DNA of 64,000 nt, taken from assembly GCA_033002965.1 (NCBI GenBank), contig JAURVB010014474.1, forward strand, positions 186,001 through 250,000, written 5' to 3'. The notes under the pieces were generated by a model. It had not been told where the DNA came from, ran no database searches, and worked only from the letters and a program-made list of their open reading frames with translations. The translations under genes were made by a program, and so were the position numbers. Positions 55,229 through 64,000 of the stretch are shown here, one piece after another. Position 1 is the stretch's first letter, and the number at the start of each line of letters is the position of its first letter. Source of the stretch: Piper betle (taxonomy: Eukaryota; Streptophyta; Magnoliopsida; Piperales; Piperaceae).

Positions 55229-58200
55229 TGTGATACCCTAATTTTAGTTTACCTAAAAATCGGATCGACAATGTTGTGATCGAATAGTATCATGTCTAAA
55301 GCAGTTAGTCTATAAGACTCAATTAATGATATAGATCGAAGTAACCCGCTTTGCGTCAAGAGAATGGAATACATTGCTAAATACGTATAAAAATACATCG
55401 AATATAAATAAAAGTGTAAAAGAAAATAACTATTCTGAGCTCAAGTGTGTGTAGCAGTTTATTTGTCCTCTCACCAAAGCCGACGCAAAATCACAAAACC
55501 TACACATATAATATGAAAAATGTCAACAACGAGTATTAATTGTCCAGAAATAACTAATAGTCAAATTGACACAGGAGAGCTGACCCTCATGTTAAGTAAA
55601 AATATTTATATACTCTTTCACAGAATCTCTCATAAGGGCGTTAATTAGGAGTTATCGACCTTGCACGACAGCGTCCCCTTTCTATTTCATCTCATGCTTC
55701 ATCAATTTTAAAAACTATCCCTTACGTGAGAACATTACTTTCTTTTCTTTCAGGCCTCTACATCTTCCATATCACTCCTAGGTCTGAGTACAGAGGTCGA
55801 ATACTTTCAGACTTGCGCCTTCAGTACCCTTTTAAAATCACAAGTCTAGATTTGCACTGCATTGCAGTACCCATAAACCTTCACACTTCTCTGTGTTTGA
55901 GGAACTTAAAGCTGGAATTATCAGGATCCCTTGGGAATGGAAAGAACGCTCATCAAATCCAGAGCCTGCTTTGATTAACATGCATCCTATTTCAAGACAC
56001 AGTAGTTAGTTTTCCCTTATCGCACATCTCATCGAAAAACTCAAGAAAATCATATATAGACTTGAAAAGAGATTTACATTATAGGCCCAAAGGCTACTTG
56101 TGACAAATCTTGTTTTCGAAATCAGACTTGAGGGGTCTCATCCTCAAGGGTTATTAATCACTAAAGTAAAATACGTCTAAATGACTTGTGTTAAGTGGTG
56201 TTCGATAAAATAGCCACTTAATATATTCTACGATATGGAAATTAAATCAATGATAGAGTATAGCGATAAAAAGTAAGAAAAGTCTTAATAGAGTTGTGGT
56301 CCAAGCTCCAAGCATGACGTCTCCTCTATAGCGAGCTTGGACTCCAAAACCTGATATCGAAACCCACTGCTAAATAAAATACTGACATCTCTATATGATG
56401 CATACTCGTGGTGTATACTCATATCATCAATATATCATAATAAAGAAGACTGTTAAATAAATTTACAATTAAACGTATGGCATGCAAATCAAGACATAAT
56501 AAAGGAAATAACTAATAACAAATAATAAATAAGTAAATGCATCACTCATGAATAAATAGAAAAATAATAAATACATGAAAATAATTAATACTTTAATCGT
56601 AAAATAATAATAACATATACTATATAAATACACGGCTAAACACAAGTAAATATTACATATACTCATGTTAGTAAACATATAAATAAATAAATACATAAAT
56701 ACATAATCATTCAATAAATAAATAAATAAATAGTTAATTTTAATTAATCATGAATAATAATAATATCATAGTCATCATAGTTATCCAATTCAAAATACAC
56801 AATTAAATACAAATAAATAATAACATACATGCAACGAGCAAATATATAAGTATATAAATAAATAAATATAATTTAATAAACATAAATAAGATTAATATTA
56901 ATAAGTAAATATATCAATAATAATAATAAATCATCACATAAGCACTCATCATATACGAAAAACATCAAATAAAAAAATAAATATTAATGAATAAATAAAT
57001 AAATAAAATTCATAATATCAAAATATGTTAAATAATGTGAATATGCATCTAAACTAATGTAGAGGTTCTCGAATTACCAAAAATGCTCAAAATATGGTCG
57101 AAACTGAGCTGAACTGAGTTAACTTACTACACCGAACTGGGTCGGTCAGGTTAACTCAATCTGGGTCAGATAAACTGGTGGACAGAGTCAATTGAGTTGG
57201 TCTGGACTGCTAGAGACGGACACGAACACGGAGGCAAGCAGGTGAACACCAAAGGGTGAACAAAACTCAGGTTGGCGGACACGAACGTGGGTATATGGGT
57301 CCGATGGGGTAGGCGCCACTACGCCGACGACAACTCGGCTGAGGGTTGCTGCCAATTGTGATCGACAACTGTGACGATGAGGAAGATGATAGTAGTTTCA
57401 ATCGGCGGAGTCTAATCACTGGCTGGCCAGAAAAGGGGCGGAATTGCCACGAGTGCGGTGGCGATCGCAGCCACGGCGATGCTCATTGGTGGTCTCAAAA
57501 TGAAGATCTCGATGAAGGTAATCTATTTGGGTAGTCGAACCAGCATGAGGTGGCTCGTCAATGCCAAAAAATAGCCTGAAAGGGTGGCAGTGGCGATGGA
57601 AACCGGCTGCAAAACTCTGTAGCCGATGGCGACTGTGGCTGTGCTAATGGTCGTGAGTGGTACAAATGGAAAGCCTATCACGAGGTGGTCCCCGGGGTGC
57701 TAGTGCGATGGCCGAGATTCGCCAGCGACGAGTCAAAGTGGCGCAGCGCTAAGGGTGTAAACTATAAAAATTGTGGGAAATCTCTAGAAAATAACATGGT
57801 GAAGCTATGGCTGATGTAGATGGCTCAGATCTTGCCACATGCCACGATCTGAACGTTCGACAACTTATGGCTTAGTGGGGCCCACCTATGGGTATATGCA
57901 TTATATATATGAACGGAAAGCTCGGATCGAAACCATCTAAAGTCAAAACTGACTTGAATCCTAAAAGTGACTCTATAAGTAGAAATTGAGATAAGAAGGT
58001 AAAATGTGCTTTGAATCCCCAACTCAATTGTGTGAAAATCTACGACTCAATCAAATTGGGCCCACATGAACGCAATCTGATGATTCAAAATCCCTATACT
58101 GCATGCTAATGAGATACACTGAAAATCCCAAACTGATACTAAATGCTGCAACCGACTAAATCTAAGCCTACAACCCTGGCTAACCCATAAAGAATTATTT

Positions 58201-58429
58201 GTATACCTCGTGTATACAATGATAAGTCATGTTTTATTGTAGCCTATCTCAAGCTATCATTGCATATCAAGTATACTCAGCCACTATAATATGTTCATAC
58301 GACTATCTAAGCCTCATACTCATGATCTGAAAACTACTTTGGCTCGAACTCGCTTGAACCAACTCTAGACTAACCTGAACCGGGAAAACTACAAGCGGGT
58401 AAAACCCTAACCCGAAGGTGGGTTTTAGA
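55229..58429. mobile_element. 3.2-kb LTR-like element, relative of 1052-4034, inside the CACTA element
   Basis: Starts TGTGATACCCTAATTTT and ends GTGGGTTTTAGA, matching TGTAACACCCTAAAT...GTGGATTTTACA of the intron element. Long stretches align, for example 'TTATCAGGATCCCTTGGGAA' (55918) with 'TTGTCAGGATCCCTTGGGAT' (2047), and 'ATCTTGTTTTCGAAATCA' in both (56107 and 2237). Similarity looks like roughly 70-75% by eye. No exact 5-bp duplication is visible (GAAAA on the left; GAAAG or AAGTC on the right, depending on the end chosen). It contains a TAAA/AATA-rich low-complexity tract at about 56510-57010 and a GC-rich block at 57200-57790. There is no gag-pol. Confidence 0.75.
56510..57010. repeat. 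AATA/TAAA-rich low-complexity tract
   Basis: About 500 bases almost without G or C pairs, with many 'AATAAATAAATA' runs. It corresponds in position to the AT-rich 2510-2870 part of the related intron element, where the tract is much shorter. Confidence 0.7.
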
Positions 58430-59098
58430 AAGTCGAATTGTAGGATAGGGAAAGCGGTTACTTTCAGTACTTTACGGTCTACAAGGAGTTTACATATGGA
58501 ATCTCACCATTCGACTGAAAAAGTGATAAATGAAATGAAAGCAAAATGGGACAAGGAAAAGGAGGAACTTCTTCGCCAATTGGAGAAGAAAGATAAATTG
58601 AGAGAGACTGATGAAAAACTAATGGAAAAGCGAATGAACAACCTGGAACAAAGTCTTATGAATTTGGTAGGTTACCCGTCCTTATTTGGGCTTTATGGAC
58701 TCTTATTTTCACGAAGCTGGTAATTATCAATTTAACTATTTTATATCTTGTTTTATATAAATGTATGTGTATTAAAATATATTTCGATGTTCTTTTTTGC
58801 AAAAAATCAAACTCGACAGTTCGAGTATACAGAAATGGATAGTGGATGATAATTTCTTTTTCATTTTCTATGTCTTCACGCAAATGTTTAGCCTTCTTTA
58901 AGTATCTCCAATTTGTTTGTATATATTTAGTATGGTAATTGGATATTTGCAAATAAAATTTGAGACTTTATTATGTTATACAACTCTTTACATCATTTGT
59001 TGATGATGAATGTCAAATATTATTTTTCTAATATTTGTCATTTTATATTTTAAATTTACCATTGACTAGATCAAAATTATTTTATTTACGCCCACAAT

Positions 59099-59564
59099 TA
59101 GGGTTGTTCAAAACTCAATTAAATTTGATTGGTTCGGTACTCAACTAAATTCAAAACTTAACTTGATATCAAACGAGGTGAGCTTGTGCACATACCTTTT
59201 CAACTCACCTCATCTCGAAGATCGATATTTTATATAAAAAATAAGATTTTTGATCATATTTATCTTAATTTTTGTATACAAATATAATCAAAGTATAAAA
59301 TATCATTATATGATAACAATTTAAATGGAAATATACATGATTAAATTATCTTTTATGCATAATTATGTCAAAGTTGAAAAATTATAATTATAAAATAAAA
59401 TTTAGTAAGAATTATACGAAAAAAATGCATTATTAAATTTAAACCAAGCTAGCTTGAACTCAAATTGTCTCGAATACTTATTAGCTCGACTTGTACTCGA
59501 AATCAAATAAGCCGAACTTGAACTGAGTAAAACTCAACTCGACTCACCCAATGAGCACCCCTGA
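59099..59564. mobile_element. Possible hAT-like fragment inside the CACTA element
   Basis: Left end TAGGGTTGTTCA and right end TGAGCACCCCTGA are roughly inverted, and the interior carries 'CTCGACTTGTACTCGAA'-type words like the hAT-like family at 11.9 and 60.5 kb. No target duplication was found (CCCACAAT versus GATGTTAT). Confidence 0.4.
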
Positions 59565-59938
59565 TGTTATAAATGTGAAGATTTACAACTAAAAAACCAC
59601 TACATACAATTACAACTTTATAACGTGGGCCAATATATTGTTTTCTCCACATTTACTTTTTACCATATTTTTTAACCTGTGTCGTTTGAAATTATTGAGA
59701 CTTGATGAATGAGAACCCCATGATGTTATAATGAGTAGAGAAATATATTATAATGTGGAGAAAGATATTATTATCTGGTCGTTGAAATATTAATGTGGGA
59801 CTTTGTTGACTCCACGCTCACATTGAGAGTATTACTAGTGGATTTACACTTATCCCCACGCCATAAAAAGTCGCGTTATGTTCTCCAACCTTTGTCCACA
59901 CTTTTAATATCGTGGGTTAAAATGAATTTTTTGTAGTA

Positions 59939-60498
59939 AAATCATTTAATATTTAGGGGTAGGCCGTAACCAAGCCGAGTCAAGTTGAGCGTCTTTTTAC
60001 ATGTAAATAAGTCAAGTTAAGCCGTGTTATGTTCGGGTCGTTTTTAAGACAATAGCTTGGGCTTTGTGTGATATAAGGTGTATATTTTTATGAGCCATGA
60101 AAACTCTTTCTTGACCTGAGCCAAATTTAGACTCCAATTCTTTTCTTACGCTTCTTTCACTGCATGAACAAAAGTGAAGGTCTTTCCAAAGATTCTAAAT
60201 AAATAAAAATTAAGGAATGTGTTTTCCTCCCATTAAACAAATCTCATTCATTATATTCCGGTTATTGCAACCTGAAATCAACATGGGACATTGGCTCATG
60301 TATGGCTCATTGGCACTTACCGCACCTTTAAAAATGCGCACCACACAACATGCCCTCATTGATAGAACATGGTTGTCCCTTACTCTTCTTCCGAAGTGTG
60401 GACAGAACCCCTACCTTCCCTCCCTAACTACATTTTGTCCTTACCTGGAGCCTGTTTCTAAAGTGCTTCTAAGGTGTGTGCGGGACTACCTTTTTATA
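59939..60498. other. Spacer between CACTA and hAT-like elements
   Basis: A 101-codon open frame (60217-60522, +) runs into the next element and resembles no family I know. No RNA gene was seen. Confidence 0.4.
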
Positions 60499-60506
60499 CT
60501 TGAAAG

Positions 60507-61137
60507 TAGGGTTGCTAATTGAGCGAGCCAGCTCGTAAGCATTTAGCGTTCAGCTCGGCTTGACTCGACTCGAAACTCGACATTTAAATGCTCGACTCGA
60601 ACTCGACTCGAACTCGAATCTTACGAGCCGAGCTTGAGCAAGGTCGTGTTCGACTCGACTCGACTCGGTTGTAACTCGAACTCGACTCGAACTCGACTCG
60701 TAGTTCAACTCGAACTCGACTCGATAAAATAATATAATAATATAGTCTTTATATTATATTTTATTTATATATATATATATATGAAATATAATAACAAAGA
60801 AGCAAGATAGTTGAGATGGTAAGTATTCACCTTGATGACTTCAAGGTTGTGGGTTCAAACCACATTGGCCTCATTTTTTAAGTGAGGTACTTTTGACTTT
60901 TAATCGAGCTGGTTTCGAGCTAACGAACGAGCTGGCGAACGAGCTCACAAAAATAAACAGTTTAAGTATATTCGAGCTCGAGTCGAGCTCGAACACATAA
61001 AAGATATTCGAGTCGAACTTGAGCATGTATGTCCAAAACTCGTTCGATCTCGAGTCGAGTTCGAACGAGTTTTGAACTATTCGAGCCGAGTTCGAACACA
61101 TGTTGAGCTCGGCTCGCTCGCTCAATTAGCACCCCTA
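60507..61137. mobile_element. Non-autonomous hAT-like element, copy 2
   Basis: Ends TAGGGTTGCTAATTGAGCGA and, reverse-complemented, TAGGGGTGCTAATTGAGCGA: 19 of 20 bases match in the terminal inverted repeat. A perfect 8-bp duplication CTTGAAAG flanks it (60499-60506 and 61138-61145). This is the hAT signature. The subterminal regions are dense in ACTCGAACTCGACTCG repeats on the left and their complement on the right, so the single strand could fold into a long hairpin. A tRNA-like block lies at 60801-60861. It is 631 bases long and non-coding. Its near-perfect ends suggest more recent movement than the 11.9-kb copy. Confidence 0.9.
60801..60861 (+). other. tRNA-like (Pol III A/B box) segment in hAT copy 2
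   Basis: 'AGATAGTTGAGATGGTAAGT' resembles a tRNA A box region and 'GGGTTCAAACC' (60851-60861) is a near-consensus B box, with 'TGACTTCAAGGTTGTGGGT' between. Spacing is slightly shorter than in a standard tRNA. The acceptor stem does not pair convincingly, so it is tRNA-derived or tRNA-like, not a tRNA gene. Confidence 0.55.
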
Positions 61138-61145
61138 CTTGAAAG

Positions 61146-62047
61146 GGCATAGTCAACATGATGTTGATTAAAAATTTTGCTAAAAAATTCTCATTTTTTG
61201 TCTTCTAATAAGAGTAATTTATAAGAACCAAAATTTCTTCCAATAGATTAGCCACTAATCACATTTTAGAAAAATACCCCGTTTAATAATTTTGGGATCT
61301 CTTTTTTAGTAATTTTGTAATTTTTAATGATATTTTTTTCGAAATTATCGTGAAATTTTACTAATAAAAGGCAAAATTTGATTAGTGACAGTGAGAAGAA
61401 CGATATCTCTTTCCGTCAGAAGAGATTTTTTGGTGTAATTCATTGTTATCACCACAATCAGTCGAGTTAATTACATTACAGCCACTTGGATTTCTTCTCT
61501 CTTTTTGTCATTTTTATTTTGATTTTTTTATTTATTTATAACTCAAAGCAAGCCACCTGGAGTTGGCGTTGCAAGTCAAAAAGTTAATTTTTTTTCTGGC
61601 CCAAGTGACTGTTACAAAAAAATGTCATCTCAATTGCAACCTGTTCCAATTTTACACGTGGAAATATTTAATTAAAAAATCATATATTATAACGCAGACC
61701 CACAAATTATGCAAAATTGTGTACTCATTTTGTAGCCTTTGGGTATTGGCATCTTAGGTGCAGAACATTTTGGTTTTTGGTGTTGCAGCAACCACTTTTT
61801 CTGAACCAGAATTTCATGATTTTTATGAAGAAAAAACAAAGTGTTTCTAGCTAGAAGACACAGGTCACACAACAAACAACTGCTCAACAAAAGTTGATTG
61901 TTTTAGAAACCATTTTTCAAGAAAGATTTTACGAAAAAACTTCTTTCCACTAATTACAATGCCAACTTTCGTGGTATCTCTATAACCAATTGAATCAGTG
62001 AAAATCCACTTCATGTTCATATAGGAATCCAGTTCGGAGCCACGCTT
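61146..62047. other. Spacer and 3' flank of the PMP22-like gene
   Basis: AT-rich, no supported gene. Open frames at 61563-61757 and 61687-61890 have no recognisable content. Confidence 0.4.
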
Positions 62048-63588
62048 CTAAGCAGCTTTAATTGCTGCACCGGCAGAATGTGCTTTTAGTGTCAAAATAT
62101 TCCCCTGATATTTACACGACAATTAACAAATGTTACTACAGTAAAAGTGCAAAGGCATCCAATTCATCTTCACAAAATTCTGTAAAACAAAGCAGCAAAC
62201 GAGGAATAGCCATACCAGCAGCAGCAAACAAGCATTTCTTACATATGATGAGGTTTCCAAAGATGTAGATCAAGCCATGAAAATAAAAGATGTATTTGAT
62301 TCTTTTGAGAGTTATACCTTCCAAGAGGTTAATTGAACTCCAGGCCACTCTGTTCTAACACTGCTCTTCACTGACCTCCATGGCCTTTCTGCAATGTGTT
62401 TAGCATCAAGAGTCGTTAAGAACAAGCTCCAATGTTTCGTCTAAATTATCATAATTCACACCCATCAATGGTGTTGGTTAATTTATTAGTAGCTAGTCGA
62501 TGATTGATTAAATTAGCTAGTTTGCACTTGAACAAAGTTAACCACTATGACTAAATTGTTTCCAGTTTAAATTTGAATCATTTCCAGGACTTGTATTTGC
62601 AACAATATGTAATTCTTTAATGCATACAAGTTCATGTACTTCTGATTTTGGATTTCAAAGCTAACTCGTATCTTTGAATAGAGTATTGCAAAATCTAAAT
62701 TACTGGTATTGAATATGCCAAGAGGGAAGGGATATTGATGCAAGTAACACTCACTTTCGACGACTAAACCATGGTAGGTCATGAACAGAAAATTGTCCAA
62801 TGGAGAAGTTTGTTAATTGCTCAAGCAGAACCTGCAAACAATGACAATGTTCAGGAGATGCTCAAGCAATCAAAATCTTCAGAATTTCCTCCCTGTTTTA
62901 CAGTATCAGGTAGGCAATTTCATGAATGTTATAATATTTCTAGCAGTTAAAAGAAGTTCTTCTATGGTTTCTACCTGCTTGCCAACTGTGGTTTTGTCTG
63001 TCTTCCCTTTGAAAATTTTGTCAAGTACATAGGCAACACCATAAAGCTGCAGACAAAGTCTTGATTAGACCCAAATGAAAGTAAACGGGAACAGAGAGCA
63101 ACCGAAACTGCAAAGCTTAATTTTGTGTCAAATGTCCCTTTTTACAAGAACCCTCAAACAATCTTTAATTGTTGCCAAACAAATAGTCGACCAATTATTA
63201 CTGGACAAATCAATTCAAAAGCACACTGTTTAACAAAATAAAGAATGATAGTTTTCAAATCTCAACAAAACCATTATTTTGGTTTTGTAGCTGATCAGTT
63301 TATATTGAAATGATATACTAAGAAAAATAAAATACCATGCAAGAAGAAGCCTTCTAAGTTGGAGCCTACCTTATCCCAGAAATCTGCTGAGCGATTGCAT
63401 CACTGCAGCCCACCAGAGCACCTGCAGTAATTGACTGAAAAAAAAAAAACCAAAACAGATTGATCAAAAAAAACACACAAAAAAAGACACAGAACAACTG
63501 AACAAAGAAGACCAACCTTAGTTCGGATGGGATGGGTGTCAAGAAGCTCCAAATACTTGTTCCAAGCTTGACCAACAATCTGAGACAT
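62048..63588 (-). pseudogene. PMP22/Mpv17-family peroxisomal membrane protein, damaged
   Basis: Mpv17/PMP22 proteins are small four-helix membrane proteins of peroxisomes or mitochondria. Minus-strand pieces: 63588-63517 ('MSQIVGQAWNKYLELLDTHP'), 63434 to about 63344 ('SITAGALVGCSDAIAQQISG', then 'LQLRRLLLA'), 63046-62975 ('LYGVAYVLDKIFKGKTDKTT'), 62831-62755 ('VLLEQLT', then 'SPLDNFLFMTYHGLVVE'), 62388-62318 ('RPWRSVKSSVRTEWPGVQL') and 62104-62048 ('ILTLKAHSAGAAIKAA' and stop). Defects: a 4-base GTAG before LQLRR shifts the frame; the third piece lacks about 13 residues of the usual GPFGHFLHK part; an extra A in the fourth shifts the frame; and most of the conserved 'FWPIVGW...' exon was not found. 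Splice borders are otherwise good. Most likely a decaying copy; mis-assembly is the alternative. Confidence 0.72.
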
Positions 63589-64000
63589 TTTCTACCTTCT
63601 ATTCTTCACAAACTCAACTGGGTCTGTGCTCAAATCCTTTGCAAGATTGTGAAGGTGCTGTTGAGAATCGAAGGAAGTGGTGAAGGAAAGTAGTAGTTAT
63701 AAGAGAGGGAAGTACGCCGGATTAGACTTCCAAAACACTAAGAAGGCTGCGTGACTGCATTAGTTAGTCTCTTATTAATTTGTATATATATATATATATA
63801 AATATATCATGCCTTAGTAAAAAAAAGGATATATAATATTTGTAGAGTTGCACTAAACCAATAGAATAGTTGATCAGGTGTTGGTGGGATCAAAACACTT
63901 TACACATGCTAATCCATTTTTTATAAAATCGTGAACTGCGTTTTCGCAACAGGTTTAGGTGCATTACATGTGAGGGCTGAATTTGTATAAGAAATCATAA
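63589..64000. other. Upstream flank of the PMP22-like gene
   Basis: The first 100 bases left of 63700 fit a 5' leader on the minus strand. An (AT)n run lies at about 63781-63800. No other gene is visible. Confidence 0.4.

Larger units (their letters stand above)
54078..58723 (+). pseudogene. Second CACTA gene (Transposase_24-like), split by an LTR-like insertion
   Basis: The left part begins around 'MASNNERHRNLINDM' (54078). It continues with a region resembling Transposase_24 proteins: 'DQLEIILNDK'-like sequence near 54270, 'YIGIVARTNPCTYETWRHV' at about 54333-54395, and 'CETNKKSRFSLNLNHSIGCH' at about 54775-54830, ending near 'LPTCTERRVGSCKNK' (55160-55203). The right part, 58430-58700, is an extended charged coiled coil ('KVINEMKAKWDKEKEELLRQ', 'KLMEKRMNNLEQSLMNL') such as ends these proteins. 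The two parts are separated by the 3.2-kb element at 55229-58429. Stops and frameshifts are present outside the insertion too. In En/Spm-like elements the second product binds subterminal repeats; that role is inferred here. Confidence 0.7.
49139..59938 (+). mobile_element. Degenerate CACTA (En/Spm) DNA transposon with nested insertions
   Basis: The left end is CACTACAAAAAATCTCATTT; the right end, reverse-complemented, reads TACTACAAAAAATTCATTTT. Similarity extends some 30 bases ('TTTTAGCCCA' / 'TTTTAACCCA'), the classic CACTA terminal inverted repeat, with the last base of the right end mutated. Two transposon genes lie in the same direction between the ends: a Tnp2-type transposase (50777-53200) and a second protein with a Transposase_24-like part (54078-55228 plus 58430-58700). 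The 3-bp flanks (TAC versus AAA) no longer match. Within it lie the LTR-like element 55229-58429 and the small element 53415-53762; without them the CACTA element is about 7.2 kb. Reading frames are full of stops, so it cannot make its own transposase. Confidence 0.88.

Noticed and set aside
59099..59564. A third full member of the hAT-like family
   Set aside because: The ends match only loosely and the flanking octamers differ, so it is kept only as a low-confidence fragment.
60217..60522. 101-codon ORF as a gene
   Set aside because: Its end runs into the hAT-like element and its sequence shows no domain or conserved motif.
60801..60861. A functional tRNA gene
   Set aside because: Only the A and B box regions resemble a tRNA. 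The acceptor and anticodon stems do not pair, and the spacing is off.

Overview
The window is nuclear DNA of a flowering plant. Its genes are split by GT-AG introns, the intergenic DNA is AT-rich and full of transposons, and the recognisable proteins are angiosperm families (GH116 glucosylceramidase, RGG-type ALBA protein, MS5-like TPR protein, VAMP72, BOI-like RING protein, PMP22, secreted glycine-rich proteins). The species cannot be fixed from sequence alone. No plasmid, organelle, bacterial, rRNA or CRISPR signal was seen.

Layout. 1-6160 (+): 3' half of a non-lysosomal glucosylceramidase gene, one intron of which holds a 3-kb coding-less TG...CA element with a perfect 5-bp target duplication. 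6.6-7.4 kb: degraded repeat. 9676-10841 (+): BOI/SBP1-like RING gene broken by four apparent 1-nt deletions. 11859-12776: non-autonomous hAT-like element. 12979-15059 (+): VAMP72-type R-SNARE pseudogene with two stop codons. 15700-17388 (-): intact MS5/POLLENLESS3-like TPR gene. 17.4-26 kb: AT-rich repeat-laden DNA with a minisatellite island at 20.3-21.1 kb. 26102-28742 (-): eight-exon ALBA-domain gene. 31301-31890 and 39593-40680 (-): two secreted glycine-rich protein genes, with a minisatellite (36 kb) and MITE-like elements around them. 44998-45423 (+): small plant-specific nuclear-gene ORF. 49139-59938: a 10.8-kb degenerate CACTA (En/Spm) transposon, itself invaded by a 3.2-kb relative of the 1-4 kb element and by a small element with a 9-bp target duplication. 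60507-61137: a second hAT-like element of the 11.9-kb family. 62048-63588 (-): damaged PMP22/Mpv17-family gene.

The genes are unrelated housekeeping or developmental genes and do not form a pathway. The main biology is layered transposition: one element family occurs both in a gene intron and inside a CACTA element, and a hAT-like family carries a tRNA-like (Pol III A/B box) segment in both copies. A second theme is that nearly all frameshifts in otherwise well-preserved genes are single-base deletions, mostly in short homopolymers, which raises the possibility of residual consensus errors in the assembly rather than true decay. I did not find a convincing undescribed gene system; the strongest candidates for novelty are the tRNA-like hAT family and the long coding-less LTR-like family.
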